From: an uncultured Gallionellaceae bacterium
GTDB taxonomy: Bacteria; Pseudomonadota; Gammaproteobacteria; Burkholderiales; Gallionellaceae
Length of the DNA: 64,000 bases
Direction of reading: 5' to 3'
Assembly (NCBI GenBank): GCA_903847155.1
Contig: CAINCU010000040.1
Location: 25,966 to 89,965 of the forward strand
The notes beneath the pieces were generated by a model that saw only the letters and a program-made list of their open reading frames with translations, did no database searches and was not told where the DNA came from. Shown here piece by piece: positions 43,826 through 53,602 of this stretch (the first letter of the stretch is position 1; each line of letters starts with the position of its first letter). The position numbers and the translations under genes were made by a program.

Positions 43826-44866
43826 TCACTTCCCCATCAGCTTGCGGATGCTTTGCACATCCGGCTTCAACACCACACCGCGCTCGGTGATCAACCCTGT
43901 CACCAGTTCCGCAGGCGTCACATCGAAGGCCGGGTTGCGAATCGTCACGCCCTCTGCCGCCCAATGATAGTCGCGAAAACCTTTCACCTCCTCCACCGAA
44001 CGCTCCTCGATGGGAATGTCCGCGCCGGTGGCGATGTTCATGTCGATGGTGGAGATCGGGCACGCCACATAGAACGGGATATTGTGCCACTGCGCCAGCA
44101 CCGCCACCATGTAAGTGCCGATCTTGTTCGCCACGTCGCCGTTGGCCGCCACGCGATCCGTGCCCACCACCACCGCATCCACCTCGCCGCGCGCCATCAT
44201 GTGGCCCGCCATATTGTCGGTGATCAGCGTCACCGGGATGTTCTCCTGCACCATCTCCCACGCCGTCAGCCGCGCGCCTTGCAGGAAAGGCCGCGTCTCG
44301 TCAGCGATCACCGAAATCTTCTTGCCTGCTTCAACAGCAGAACGGATCACCCCCAGCGCCGTGCCCCAACCCGCCGTCGCCAGCGCCCCCGCATTGCAAT
44401 GCGTCAACACCCGCGCCCCGTCTTTCAGCAACGCCGCACCGTTCGCCCCCATCGCCTTGTTGATGCGAATATCCTCCGCCAGAACCTCATGCGCCTCGGC
44501 CAGCAAACGTTGCGCGATCTGCTGCGGCGTTTGCGTCGCCACACCTTCCAAAACCGTGCGCATGCGCTGCAACGCCCAGAACAGATTCACCGCCGTCGGA
44601 CGGCTTTGCAGCAGCACGGAGATGCCCGCTTCCATACCCGCCTTGAAATCAGCCGCAGACTTGTCCTGCAAACGCAACGCCTCCAGCGCCACCCCATAAG
44701 CCGCCGCCACGCCAATGGCCGGCGCACCGCGTACCACCATGCTGCGAATGCCCTCCGCCACCGCAGCGGCCGAGTCGTAGCTCACATATTCAAAAGCGGC
44801 GGGAAGAATGCGCTGGTCTATCATCTCCAGCTTATTATTGATCCAGCGCAGGGTTTCGATTTTCAT
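43826..44866 (-). CDS. mtnA: Methylthioribose-1-phosphate isomerase
   Basis: This 346-residue protein matches MtnA: SMVVRGAPAIGVAAAYG, the catalytic Cys in LTHCNAGALATAGWGTALGV and the catalytic Asp in GTDRVAANGDVANKIGTY. It turns 5-methylthioribose-1-phosphate into 5-methylthioribulose-1-phosphate in methylthioadenosine salvage. It is the last gene of the leftward cluster mtnP-aldolase-apt-hypothetical-mtnA. Confidence 0.95.
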   Translation of the reverse strand: MKIETLRWINNKLEMIDQRILPAAFEYVSYDSAAAVAEGIRSMVVRGAPAIGVAAAYGVALEALRLQDKSAADFKAGMEAGISVLLQSRPTAVNLFWALQRMRTVLEGVATQTPQQIAQRLLAEAHEVLAEDIRINKAMGANGAALLKDGARVLTHCNAGALATAGWGTALGVIRSAVEAGKKISVIADETRPFLQGARLTAWEMVQENIPVTLITDNMAGHMMARGEVDAVVVGTDRVAANGDVANKIGTYMVAVLAQWHNIPFYVACPISTIDMNIATGADIPIEERSVEEVKGFRDYHWAAEGVTIRNPAFDVTPAELVTGLITERGVVLKPDVQSIRKLMGK

Positions 44867-44890
44867 TGTTACATCCTAAATTTAGTAATT

Positions 44891-45238
44891 CTACTTTTCG
44901 CCATTATTCTTGTCAGAAGGAGGGCTATGAAATCTCTTTCCCGCCATAATTTTGTTTCTACCTTTTTTCTTCCTAGCCACCGTGGGTTGCAATGCCGACT
45001 TAATACTAGGAATTGGCAAAAGCATTTTGTTCGCCAATTTCAATCTATCCTCTAGTCCAAATTCGCTTAGCAGTTTTTCACAAATCACTACATATTCATC
45101 ATCCGATAGAACCTGTGCAGCAAGCCTTGAATTTATGTCGCCAATATTCTCAATTACTAACTGCATAGACTTGCTTTTACTTGGTCGATAGAAAACTTGA
45201 AGAATTGAGCTTCCTCCATTGTAGTTTCCTTTACCCAT
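44891..45238 (-). CDS. Hypothetical protein between apt and mtnA
   Basis: This is a 115-residue basic protein of unknown function, with a helical middle (IENIGDINSRLAAQVLSDDEYVVICEKLLSEFGLEDRLKLANKML) and a Lys/Arg-rich tail. The ATG overlaps the apt stop (TGATG), which supports expression as part of the cluster. It is AT-richer than its neighbours and may be a recent insertion. Confidence 0.55.
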   Translation of the reverse strand: MGKGNYNGGSSILQVFYRPSKSKSMQLVIENIGDINSRLAAQVLSDDEYVVICEKLLSEFGLEDRLKLANKMLLPIPSIKSALQPTVARKKKGRNKIMAGKRFHSPPSDKNNGEK

Positions 45239-45765
45239 CAATCCCCCTCAAACTCGCACAACGCAAACACCTTCTGCCCGTGCTTCTCCAGCCTTGCGCG
45301 TCCACCGATATCCGGCAGGTCGATGATGAAGCAGCATTCGATGATGTTGCCGCCCATCTTCTCGATTAGGATGCAGGCAGCTTCTGCTGTGCCGCCGGTG
45401 GCGATGAGGTCGTCCACCAGCAATACCCTTTCGCCTTTCTCGATAGCATCAGTGTGGATCTCGATGCGGTCGGTGCCGTATTCGAGTGCGTAGTCGTGAC
45501 CGATGGTGGCGGCGGGCAGTTTGCCTTTTTTGCGGATGGGCACGAAGCCTTTGCCCAACGCGTAGGCCAGCGGCGCGCCGATGATGAAGCCACGCGATTC
45601 GATGCCGGCGATCTTGTCGATCTTCACGTCTTTGTAGCGGCGTACCAGTTCATCCACCGTGATGCGCAGACCGACCGGGTCTTTGAGCAAGGTGGTGATG
45701 TCGCGGAACTGGATGCCTTGTTTGGGGTAATGGGGAACGGTGCGGATTCTGGATTTGATGGGCAT
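45238..45765 (-). CDS. apt: Adenine phosphoribosyltransferase
   Basis: This 175-residue enzyme has the phosphoribosyltransferase signature VLLVDDLIATGGTAEAA and the early IPHYPKQGIQFRDITTLL-like segment typical of Apt. It salvages the adenine released by MtnP to AMP, which explains its place in the cluster. The ATG at 45765 has an AGGAAA site; the longer frame would overlap the aldolase. Confidence 0.95.
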   Translation of the reverse strand: MPIKSRIRTVPHYPKQGIQFRDITTLLKDPVGLRITVDELVRRYKDVKIDKIAGIESRGFIIGAPLAYALGKGFVPIRKKGKLPAATIGHDYALEYGTDRIEIHTDAIEKGERVLLVDDLIATGGTAEAACILIEKMGGNIIECCFIIDLPDIGGRARLEKHGQKVFALCEFEGD

Positions 45766-45773
45766 GATTTTTC

Positions 45774-46412
45774 CTAAGTACGTTTTTTGTATTCGACAAA
45801 CTTCTGTTTCACTTCGTGCATCTGTTGCGGTGTCAGTATCTGCGGCTCGCCAGCTTGCAGCGTGCGCCAATAGATTTCACAGACGAACTCGACTTCCACC
45901 GCGACGGCCAGTGCATCAGCCAAGTCCGTGCCCAACGCGATCATGCCGTGGTTGCCCAGCAAGCAGGCTTTGCGCTCGCGCAGCGCTTCCAGCGCATGGT
46001 CGGACAGTGTCTGTTCGCCGAACACGCTGTATGGTGTGCAGCGGATGGTATCACCGCCCGCCAGTGCGATCATGTAATGCACGGGCGGTACATCCTTGCG
46101 CAAGCAGGCGATGGTGGTGGCGTAGACGGCATGGGTGTGAATGACTGCGCCGATCTCGGGACGCGCGGCGAAAATATCGCGGTGAAAGCGCCATTCGCTG
46201 GAAGGTTTGCCGCCTTGCAGTACGTTGCCGCCCAAGTCCATATGCACCATGCTCGCCGGTGTCATCTCGGATACGGGCAAGGCAGATGGCGTGATGAGCA
46301 TACCATCGCCGTTACGCACCGAAGCATTGCCTGAAGAGCCGCGATTGAGGCTGAGTTCGATCAGTTGGCGCGAGGTGTCCAGCAATTGTTGGCGCGATGC
46401 TTGTTCGCTCAT
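45774..46412 (-). CDS. Class II aldolase (fuculose-phosphate aldolase family)
   Basis: This 212-residue protein belongs to the class II aldolase/adducin family: RGSSGNASVRNGDGMLITPSAL, a zinc site HTHAVYAT and a later LLGNHGMIALG. Located with mtnP and mtnA, it is likely to split 5-methylthioribulose-1-phosphate into dihydroxyacetone phosphate and 2-methylthioacetaldehyde, as Ald2 does in the DHAP shunt. MtnB (dehydratase) is a relative, but no later mtn genes (mtnC, mtnD) are nearby, which favours the shunt. Confidence 0.8.
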   Translation of the reverse strand: MSEQASRQQLLDTSRQLIELSLNRGSSGNASVRNGDGMLITPSALPVSEMTPASMVHMDLGGNVLQGGKPSSEWRFHRDIFAARPEIGAVIHTHAVYATTIACLRKDVPPVHYMIALAGGDTIRCTPYSVFGEQTLSDHALEALRERKACLLGNHGMIALGTDLADALAVAVEVEFVCEIYWRTLQAGEPQILTPQQMHEVKQKFVEYKKRT

Positions 46413-46413
46413 T

Positions 46414-47289
46414 TCAGCCTTTCAACATGCGTCCGGCGATTGCTTGCAACTTCTTCTTCATTTCTTCGTCGCGCGCTTCGGGAGCGGTTATGAGCGCAAA
46501 TTGCAGTGCGCTACGGCAGCCGCATGCGCAGGCTTGTGCGTCCGCGCCGATGCGCGGTACGGCATGTTTCACCAAGGTCTTGGCCTTGTCGGCGTTGGCC
46601 AGCAACACTTTGATGATTTGATCCACCGTCACGTCGTCATGGTTCGGATGCCAGCAGTCATAGTCAGTGACCATGGCCACGGTGGCGTAACACAGTTCGG
46701 CTTCGCGCGCGAGCTTGGCTTCAGGCATATTGGTCATGCCGATCACGTCGCAGCCCCAGCTGCGGTATAGCTCTGATTCGGCCAGGCTGGAAAACTGCGG
46801 CCCTTCCATCACCAGATAAGTGCCGCCACGCATCGCGGCAATGCCGGCTTCCCAGGCTGCCGCTTCAATGTGGTCGCCCAGACGTTTGCACACCGGATGC
46901 GCCATCGACACATGCGCCACGAGGCCGCTGCCGAAGAAGGATTTATTACGGGCGAAGGTGCGGTCTATGAACTGGTCGACGATGACGAAGGTGCCGGGTG
47001 TCAGGTGTTCGCGCAAAGAGCCGACCGCGCTGACCGAAATGACGTCGCTGACCCCGACGCGCTTGAGTGCGTCGATGTTGGCGCGGAAGTTGATCTCGGA
47101 CGGTGGAATCTTGTGCCCACGCCCGTGGCGCGGCAGAAATACCAGCTTCACGCCGTTAAGTTCACCGAACAGCAATTCGTCCGACGGCTCACCGAAAGAC
47201 GATTCGACCTTTTCCCAGTGTTTATTCTCCAAACCGGCGATGTCATACACCCCGCTACCGCCGATAATGCCGATGCTTGCCTGCCTCAT
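46414..47289 (-). CDS. mtnP: S-methyl-5'-thioadenosine phosphorylase
   Basis: This protein of about 291 residues matches MtnP: IGIIGGSGVYDIAG, VFLPRHGRGHKIPPSEINFRAN, MEGPQFSSLAES and MTNMPEAKLAREAE. It splits methylthioadenosine into adenine and methylthioribose-1-phosphate; Apt and MtnA then use the products. The ATG at 47289 has GGGGAAG just upstream; another ATG at 47301 would add four residues. Confidence 0.95.
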   Translation of the reverse strand: MRQASIGIIGGSGVYDIAGLENKHWEKVESSFGEPSDELLFGELNGVKLVFLPRHGRGHKIPPSEINFRANIDALKRVGVSDVISVSAVGSLREHLTPGTFVIVDQFIDRTFARNKSFFGSGLVAHVSMAHPVCKRLGDHIEAAAWEAGIAAMRGGTYLVMEGPQFSSLAESELYRSWGCDVIGMTNMPEAKLAREAELCYATVAMVTDYDCWHPNHDDVTVDQIIKVLLANADKAKTLVKHAVPRIGADAQACACGCRSALQFALITAPEARDEEMKKKLQAIAGRMLKG

Positions 47290-47439
47290 GCTCTTCCCCA
47301 TGAACGTTTAGGGCACAGATTGAAACAGGAAACCCTGTTCTGCTCAAGGCCGAAAATGCTTCTGTGTGCGTTTTATCACAGACATCACCCTCTAATTCCG
47401 TATTATGAAAACCCCAAAACTCATTATTCGGAGATTGAA

Positions 47440-47634
47440 ATGAAATGCAATGAAGGCGGTATTGATCGTGGTCTGCGTATTATCGTTGGTCTGGCATTGA
47501 TCGGCCTGACCTTGGCGGGAACCATCGGCGTGTGGGGCTGGATTGGTGTAGTGCCAGTGCTGACCGGCGTCTTCGGCTTTTGCCCGGCTTACACTTTGCT
47601 CGGCATGAACACTTGCTCAACGGATAAAAAATAA
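47440..47634 (+). CDS. DUF2892-type small membrane protein
   Basis: This 64-residue protein has two membrane helices (IIVGLALIGLTLAGTIG and GVVPVLTGVFGFCPAYTLLG) and the Asn-Cys-rich ends typical of DUF2892 proteins (MKCNEGGIDRGLR; CPAYTLLGMNTC). The three Cys might bind metal or sulfur. It starts the rightward run before copA and ends in a terminator, so it is a separate transcript. Its role is unknown. Confidence 0.85.
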   Translation: MKCNEGGIDRGLRIIVGLALIGLTLAGTIGVWGWIGVVPVLTGVFGFCPAYTLLGMNTCSTDKK

Positions 47635-47660
47635 TCCTTACGTTTCATCCGCAGTTCCTG

Positions 47661-47699
47661 CGCCCGATAGACAAGCAATGCTATCGGGCGTATCTTTTA
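47661..47699 (+). terminator. Intrinsic terminator after the DUF2892 gene
   Basis: A 10-bp perfect stem (CGCCCGATAG at 47661-47670, CTATCGGGCG at 47681-47690) with a 10-nt loop is followed by TATCTTTTA. It separates the small gene from copA. Confidence 0.8.
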
Positions 47700-47727
47700 G
47701 CACGTTCATTCCACGATTCATTCACTC

Positions 47728-49899
47728 ATGTCAAACGCTGAAAATCACTGCGAACTCCAGATCGTCGGTATGCGCTGCGCTTCCTGCTCTTCGCGCCTGG
47801 AAAAATCCCTGAACCAGTTGCACGATGTCAATGCGGTGGTCAATCTAGCCACCGAAAAAGCCAGTGTCACTTTCGACCCCTCGCTGACCAATGTTGACGC
47901 GCTGATCAAGGCAGTGCAGGACACCGGTTTCGATGCCCATGTTGCGCGCGACTTCGCTGCGGAAAAGCTGGATAGAGCCAATCAGTTCCGCAAAGAAAAG
48001 ATGGTGTTTTATATCTCGCTGGCGCTCATCGCGCCGCTACTGCTGAAGATGGTCTTGATGATATTTGATATTCATTTGCCGATTCCCACTTGGATTCAAT
48101 GGCTGCTGGCAACGCCGGTACAGTTCTGGGCGGGTGCGCGTTTTTATCGTGGCGCATGGGGCAGCGTGAAGCACGGCAGTGGCAACATGGATTTGCTGGT
48201 GGCGTTGGGAACCAGTGCTGCCTATTTCATGAGTTGCGCCATCGTACTGTTCAACCTGCATCAGCCGGTTTATTTTGAAGCGGGTGCCACGCTCATCACG
48301 CTGGTGCTGCTCGGCAAACTGTTGGAAGCCGGTGCCAAAAACAGGGCCACCTCGGCCTTGGAAGCGCTGTTCAATCTGCAACCGAAGATCGCCCATGTGG
48401 AACGTGACGGCGTGGTAATCGACGTGCCGGTCGGTCAATTCCGCCCCGACGATATTTTCGTGGTGCGTCCGGGCGAGAGCGTACCGGTGGATGGCGTGGT
48501 GCTGGAAGGTTCGTCCAGCCTTGATGAAAGCATGTTGACTGGTGAGAGTTTGCCGCAAGCCAAGGAAACGGATGACAAGGTGTATGCCGCCACCATGAAC
48601 CAGCATGGCGTTATCAAATGCCGCGCTATTGCGGTAGGTAGTCGCACCCAGTTGGCGGCAGTGATTCGTTTGGTTGAACAGGCACAAGGCTCGAAAGCCG
48701 CCATCCAGAAAATGGCAGACAAAATCTCCGGTGTCTTCGTCCCCGTCGTGCTGGTGCTGGCAACCCTTACCTTCGCTTACTGGTTTGCAGTTGAAGGCAA
48801 CTTCTCGCATGCACTCATCAACGCGGTGTCGGTGCTGGTCATCGCCTGCCCTTGCGCGCTGGGTTTGGCTACGCCGATCACCATCGTGGTCGCCAGCGGC
48901 TTGGCAGCAAACAACGGTATCTTGGTAAAAGATGCCGCGTCGCTGGAACGCGCGCACAAATTGTCAGTGCTGGTGCTGGACAAGACTGGTACGCTGACCG
49001 AAGGCAAACCGACGGTCACCGAGTTGATACCGAGTGTTGGCAACGATAACGCCAGCCTGCTGCGCATTGCGGCTAGTCTGGGACAACATTCCACTCATCC
49101 GCTGTCCGCCGCTTTGCTCGATTACGCGCAGCCTTTAGTTCCCCAACCTGTCAGTGATTTCGTCGAAACGCCCGGCAAAGGTTTGCGCGCCACACTGGAT
49201 GGAAAGTCTTACGTGATGGGTTCACCCGCCTTCCTGTCCGCTCAGGGCGTTGTGCTGGATGAGCCGTCGATACTTGCACTGCAACAACAAGGCAAAAGCA
49301 TCATCGCGGTGGCGCACAATAACGAGCCGCTCGGTTATATCGCATTTGCCGATCAACTGCGTCCGACCAGCGTTGCCGCCGTGGCACGCTTGCGCGAGAT
49401 GGGCATCCGCATTGTAATGTTGAGCGGAGACAACGATGCCACGGCGCGCGCCATCGCGCAGCAAGCCGGCATAGCCGAGTACCTCGCCGAGGTGTTGCCG
49501 CAGGATAAGGCGCACCACGTCAACTCATATAAAGCCGAGCAGCATATCGTCGGCATGGTCGGCGACGGCATCAACGATGCGCCCGCACTGGCCGCCGCCG
49601 ATGTCAGTTTTGCCATGAAGAGCGGCAGTGACATCGCCATCGAAGCGGCGGACATCACACTGATGCGCAGCGACCTCAACAGCGTGGCGGATGCCATCGA
49701 CCTGTCGCGGGTAACACTCGCCAAGATCCGCCAAAACCTGTTTTTCGCTTTCGCCTACAACGTGCTGGGCATCCCGCTGGCGGCGATGGGTTTGCTTAAC
49801 CCCGTAATTGCGGGAGGCGCTATGGCGATGAGCTCATTGTCGGTAGTCAGTAACGCGCTGCTGCTCAAAAAATGGCGTCCCGGGTACTCGAAAAAATGA
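47728..49899 (+). CDS. copA: Copper-exporting P1B-type ATPase
   Basis: This 723-residue protein has one N-terminal heavy-metal domain ([15 protein letters not shown]), the transport motif [13 protein letters not shown] in a membrane helix, [13 protein letters not shown] (phosphorylated Asp), a HP pair in QHSTHPLS and [10 protein letters not shown]. The CPC motif fits Cu(I) or Ag(I) export. It follows the DUF2892 gene. Confidence 0.95.
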   Translation: MSNAENHCELQIVGMRCASCSSRLEKSLNQLHDVNAVVNLATEKASVTFDPSLTNVDALIKAVQDTGFDAHVARDFAAEKLDRANQFRKEKMVFYISLALIAPLLLKMVLMIFDIHLPIPTWIQWLLATPVQFWAGARFYRGAWGSVKHGSGNMDLLVALGTSAAYFMSCAIVLFNLHQPVYFEAGATLITLVLLGKLLEAGAKNRATSALEALFNLQPKIAHVERDGVVIDVPVGQFRPDDIFVVRPGESVPVDGVVLEGSSSLDESMLTGESLPQAKETDDKVYAATMNQHGVIKCRAIAVGSRTQLAAVIRLVEQAQGSKAAIQKMADKISGVFVPVVLVLATLTFAYWFAVEGNFSHALINAVSVLVIACPCALGLATPITIVVASGLAANNGILVKDAASLERAHKLSVLVLDKTGTLTEGKPTVTELIPSVGNDNASLLRIAASLGQHSTHPLSAALLDYAQPLVPQPVSDFVETPGKGLRATLDGKSYVMGSPAFLSAQGVVLDEPSILALQQQGKSIIAVAHNNEPLGYIAFADQLRPTSVAAVARLREMGIRIVMLSGDNDATARAIAQQAGIAEYLAEVLPQDKAHHVNSYKAEQHIVGMVGDGINDAPALAAADVSFAMKSGSDIAIEAADITLMRSDLNSVADAIDLSRVTLAKIRQNLFFAFAYNVLGIPLAAMGLLNPVIAGGAMAMSSLSVVSNALLLKKWRPGYSKK

Positions 49900-49966
49900 A
49901 CTGAATTTATAAGATAGAATCCAATAGAAGTCCAATATTGGCAATATTTATCCAAGGAGCTTGAAC

Positions 49967-50422
49967 ATGAACACCAAACTGATTCTTTCCCTGTCTGCTG
50001 CCCTGTTGCTTGGCGCTTGTGCCAGCGGCGAATCCGGCGATGTCTATACACGCAATCAAGTGCGCCAGGTGCAAACCTTCAAGGTCGGCGTAATTGAAAG
50101 CATCCACAAGGTACGCATCGAAGGCACCAAGAGCCAGATCGGTACGGCTGCTGGTACTGTAATAGGTGGTATCGCAGGAAGTTCAGCAAATGGCAAAGCT
50201 GGCGATATTGGGCGTGTAGTGGGTGCGGTTGTGGGTGGAATGGTCGGCGCCGCTGGCGAGGAAGCTTACACGCGCGAGAATGGCTTGGAAATCTCCCTCA
50301 AGATGGAAGATGGCAGTCACATCTCGGTGGTTCAGGCCGCGTCGATTAATGACGAAGCCTTCAACGTCGGCGATAAAGTGCGCGTCATCGAAAGCGACGG
50401 TGTGACTCGCGTCACTCATTGA
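49967..50422 (+). CDS. Glycine-zipper outer-membrane lipoprotein (SlyB/Pcp-like)
   Basis: This 151-residue protein has a lipobox (SAALLLGAC), then a glycine-zipper segment (GTAAGTVIGGIAGSSANGKAG and GAVVGGMVGAAGEEA) and a beta-rich C-terminus ending in VRVIESDGVTRVTH. It matches SlyB/Pcp lipoproteins, which sit in the outer membrane and protect the envelope under stress. The ATG at 49967 has an AAGGAGC site. Confidence 0.9.
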   Translation: MNTKLILSLSAALLLGACASGESGDVYTRNQVRQVQTFKVGVIESIHKVRIEGTKSQIGTAAGTVIGGIAGSSANGKAGDIGRVVGAVVGGMVGAAGEEAYTRENGLEISLKMEDGSHISVVQAASINDEAFNVGDKVRVIESDGVTRVTH

Positions 50423-50440
50423 TCCTTCCTCTCGACAAAA

Positions 50441-50470
50441 TAAAAAGCGGTGGCAAACCACCGCTTTTTA
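50441..50470. terminator. Bidirectional terminator between slyB-like gene and coiled-coil gene
   Basis: A perfect stem (AAAAAGCGGTGG with CCACCGCTTTTT) and a CAAA loop is flanked by A and T runs on both strands. It ends the rightward lipoprotein gene and also the leftward coiled-coil gene whose stop lies at 50496. Confidence 0.9.
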
Positions 50471-50495
50471 TTTCCAGCATCGCCTGCCACACAAG

Positions 50496-53282
50496 TCATT
50501 CAGCCAGTGCGTTCAGCGTGATACTTTGCGGTTGGCTCAACTCGGTCGAGAGCTTCATGCTGATCATCTCCTGCGCTTCCTGCGCAGGTGCTGATATCTT
50601 CATGGCAGGCGCTACATAGTTTTCGCTGGTAGCACGGGAAGCGGTTGATATATTTTGCGGGATTACAAACCAAAGGATTGTTGAAAATACCAGCGAGGCC
50701 GCCAATGCTGCCTGAGATAATTTCCTGATCTGGCTGCTGCGGTGCAATCTACCAAGCAGCTTTTCGGTTTCGTACAATGCTGAGGTTCTTTCCAGCTCTG
50801 TCTGCATCACTTCGTTTTGCTTTGTGTCCAATGCTGCACGTGATAAGGCAACTTGTTTCAGTTTTTCCTGCAATGCACAGCTTTCCTCTGCTGCTTTTCG
50901 CGCGAAGTGCTCGGACAAATTTCGTTGGCGGCTCAATTCCGTTTCCTGCATTTCTGCTTTGATACGCGCTTCGGCTTCTTCAGCGACGATACGTTCATAC
51001 TCCAGCCGCTCTTGTTGCAACGCATCGATACGTGCTGCAACCGCTTCATTCTGTTGCAGCAACCTGCTCCGGGAAGATTCTTTCAGTTCACGCTCACGCG
51101 CCAAGAGTTCGGATTGTTTCTTGGCGATTGAAGCATTTTGTTGCTCCAATTCTAGTTGCGTTGATTCTTCTTGTTTCATTTGTGCAGCAACGCGCTTGGC
51201 CTCTTCTGCAGCCGCGATACGCTGACGTGCCGCGATTGTCGCCCGCGCTTCCGCTTTCAAAGCTTCTTCTTCTGCTAGGCTGGCTTTACGCAAAGTTTCA
51301 ATCCTCATCTTGTCCATATTCATGGCACGCAGTTCTATTGCCTCCTTGCTTCTTGCAGCTTCAATCAATGCCTGCGCTTGCGCCAGCTTTGCAACAGCGA
51401 TCTCATGCGCCCTCATTTCAAGCACGATGCGTTCATTGTCTGCTTCGATTGCACGCAACTCGGCATCCATGCGTAAATTGACAGCCTCGATTGCCTGTTG
51501 CTCTACTGCTGCATGGTTGCTCGCCGTTTCGGCAGCCTTCTGCTCGGCAATAATCCGTTGTTGCACAATCAATTGCTCGGCTTTTTCAGCTGCAAGCTTT
51601 TCTTCTTCGGCTTGGCAGGCAAGAATATTCATTTGCAGCCTGAGCTCTGATGCTTCCAATTGTGCATTGACGGCATCCAATTTTTGCTGAAGCTCTTGAG
51701 CAGACAATTGCTCATTGATTGCCTGTAGTTGCTCTGCTTCGAATAATAATTGTTCCGATTCCGCATTTTCCAGAGCAAGCTGCTTGGTGTATTCCGCCAT
51801 ATCACGCCGCTGTATAGCACTGGCGGCAGCTTCTTGTTCGGCAGCTAGTTGTTGTTCGAGTGCACGTGAAGCTTGCGACTCGGCTTCTGCACGTTGCTGT
51901 GATTGATTCAACAATTCCTGCTTAGCCAATAGTATGGCTTCCGTTGCGCGTTTGGCTTTGTTCTCAGTAGCCAGCAATTCGCGCGCCACTATCTCGGCTT
52001 GGGCCTGTAGTACATTGTTTTTTTCCAGCTCTTTAGCGGCCAGTTTCTCATTGACAGCCTGTCGCTGCTCTGCCTCGAATAATAGCTGTTCCGATTTTGC
52101 ATTTTCCAGAGCCATCTGTTTGGCGTATTCTGCCATTTTGAGTCGCTGTGTAGCGCTGGCAATAGCTTCTTGTTCGGCTGCAAGTTGTTGTTCGAGCGCA
52201 CGCGCAACAAGCAACTCGGCCTCAGCGCGTTGCTGTGCCTGAATCACCAACTCCTTCTCAGCTATAAGCCTGGCTTCAGCTGCACGCTTGGTTTGATTCT
52301 CGGCAACCAACAGTTCGCGCGCCACGATTTCTGCTTTAGCCATCAACGCATTATTTTCTTCACGCTCTTTCGCGGCAAGTTGCTCGGTCTGCGTGCGCTC
52401 TTCCCACAGTTTCAGTTCTTCCTGCCCTGCTTGTAATGTTCTTTCCGCAACGAGACGATGTTTCTGCTCCTGCTCGGCAACTTGTCGTGCAACATCTGCC
52501 GCCTTCATTTCTGCCGCGACGCGCGCAGCCACTTCTTCTTGAGCTTGCTGTTCGATGCGAGCACGCTGTTCAAAATTTGCAACCAGCTTGCGTTCCTCTT
52601 CTACTCGCGCCATGGCGGAACGCTCGACCTCAAGTTCAGCAATAATTCGAGCCTGAATCTCTGCCAATTCCATCGAGTCACTGCGTGCACGTGCATTCAT
52701 TGCCTCTTGTGCGGATGCCTCCGCAAATATTTTGGCATTAACCAATGCTACTACTTCTTGCTCCTTCTGAAGTTTGTGCTGAACAGCACTGGCTAGCAAC
52801 TCTTCCAAACGCATTTTCTCATGCGCTGCAATAGTAGCGGCGTGCTCTGCCTCCGCACGGCTTTGCAACTCAACTAGCATACTTTGCTCGGCCACTTGCC
52901 TCTGATCAATCTCGAGTTGCACCAGCTTTTCCGCTTGTAGTCTTTCCTGCACAGTTTGGGTGAGCAGCTCTGCTGCCTTTAACTTTTCCTGTTCCACCGC
53001 GGCCAGCTCAAGTTCCATTTCAAGCCTGATGCGAACTTCATCGACGAGTTTTTTTTCTGCCAGATTCCTGATTTCGATCTGACCAGCAAGCTCTTCTTCG
53101 AGTTGCGCCTTGTCATGTGCAATAGCACGTGCTTGCGCTTCAGTTCGGGTACGAGCCTGCGTAGCCAGTTGCGCATCTATCTCCGCCTCGATACGTGCCC
53201 GCGATTCCATAATAGCTGCGGACTCGACAGGATTTTCATTATCACATGAAGCAACTAAACGAATTTTCGGGAGCGCTGACAT
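50496..53282 (-). CDS. Very long coiled-coil protein with one C-terminal membrane helix
   Basis: This 928-residue protein is almost wholly Glu/Ala/Gln/Arg/Lys heptad helix (residues about 25-860), with no enzyme motif. Near the C-terminus a single hydrophobic helix (SQAALAASLVFSTILWFVI) is followed by about 50 residues, so the coiled coil is probably cytosolic and tail-anchored. A 112-residue unit is repeated in tandem (DNA 51684-52355). I know no function; it may be a cytoskeletal or cell-pole spacer. TolA-like low-complexity composition makes sequence matches unreliable. Confidence 0.75.
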   Translation of the reverse strand: MSALPKIRLVASCDNENPVESAAIMESRARIEAEIDAQLATQARTRTEAQARAIAHDKAQLEEELAGQIEIRNLAEKKLVDEVRIRLEMELELAAVEQEKLKAAELLTQTVQERLQAEKLVQLEIDQRQVAEQSMLVELQSRAEAEHAATIAAHEKMRLEELLASAVQHKLQKEQEVVALVNAKIFAEASAQEAMNARARSDSMELAEIQARIIAELEVERSAMARVEEERKLVANFEQRARIEQQAQEEVAARVAAEMKAADVARQVAEQEQKHRLVAERTLQAGQEELKLWEERTQTEQLAAKEREENNALMAKAEIVARELLVAENQTKRAAEARLIAEKELVIQAQQRAEAELLVARALEQQLAAEQEAIASATQRLKMAEYAKQMALENAKSEQLLFEAEQRQAVNEKLAAKELEKNNVLQAQAEIVARELLATENKAKRATEAILLAKQELLNQSQQRAEAESQASRALEQQLAAEQEAAASAIQRRDMAEYTKQLALENAESEQLLFEAEQLQAINEQLSAQELQQKLDAVNAQLEASELRLQMNILACQAEEEKLAAEKAEQLIVQQRIIAEQKAAETASNHAAVEQQAIEAVNLRMDAELRAIEADNERIVLEMRAHEIAVAKLAQAQALIEAARSKEAIELRAMNMDKMRIETLRKASLAEEEALKAEARATIAARQRIAAAEEAKRVAAQMKQEESTQLELEQQNASIAKKQSELLARERELKESSRSRLLQQNEAVAARIDALQQERLEYERIVAEEAEARIKAEMQETELSRQRNLSEHFARKAAEESCALQEKLKQVALSRAALDTKQNEVMQTELERTSALYETEKLLGRLHRSSQIRKLSQAALAASLVFSTILWFVIPQNISTASRATSENYVAPAMKISAPAQEAQEMISMKLSTELSQPQSITLNALAE
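51684..52355 (-). repeat. 336-bp tandem duplication in the coiled-coil gene
   Basis: Two adjacent units of 336 bp (52020-52355 and 51684-52019) code for 112 residues each. Shared landmarks are AEIVARELL, RALEQQLAAEQEA and SEQLLFEAEQ, all at an offset of 112 residues. The units have diverged, more so at the ends, so this is an old duplication, not an assembly error. Confidence 0.9.
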
Positions 53283-53602
53283 ATTTCACCTCGGATCAAA
53301 CAGAGATGCCTAAAATTGGCACGAGGCTAAATTAACAGTTGGGAGCGTTCGACATACGCCGAATAGGGGCAGAAAAACAGGTTATTCCGTAAAAATGCTA
53401 TTGCCAAACCTGCAAATCCAGCATTCAAGAGCGTAGTAAACCTAGTAGCAGGAGTTAAATCTAAAGCAGCAGTCTTGCGTTTAGTCGCGCCCTTCAAGTG
53501 CTGGCAGATCACATTGCGCGATCATATCCACACCCTCGACGTCATACTTTGAGCCAGCTTGAGTAAGTAAAAATCTTATCCGCCCACCCAAATTGTTGCC
53601 GT
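53283..53602. other. Intergenic stretch upstream of the coiled-coil gene
   Basis: This 320-bp stretch lies between the coiled-coil gene start and the guaA stop. I see no gene with a ribosome site and no clear terminator for guaA. It should contain the leftward promoter of the coiled-coil gene. Confidence 0.5.

Noticed and set aside
43853..45055. 400-codon open frame antisense to mtnA
   Set aside because: It overlaps mtnA on the opposite strand and its product is His/Arg-rich with no motif.
48037..48957. 306-codon open frame antisense to copA
   Set aside because: CopA has all P-type ATPase motifs; the antisense frame has none.
51684..52355. Assembly artefact in the coiled-coil gene
   Set aside because: The two units differ at many positions, so the duplication is real and old.
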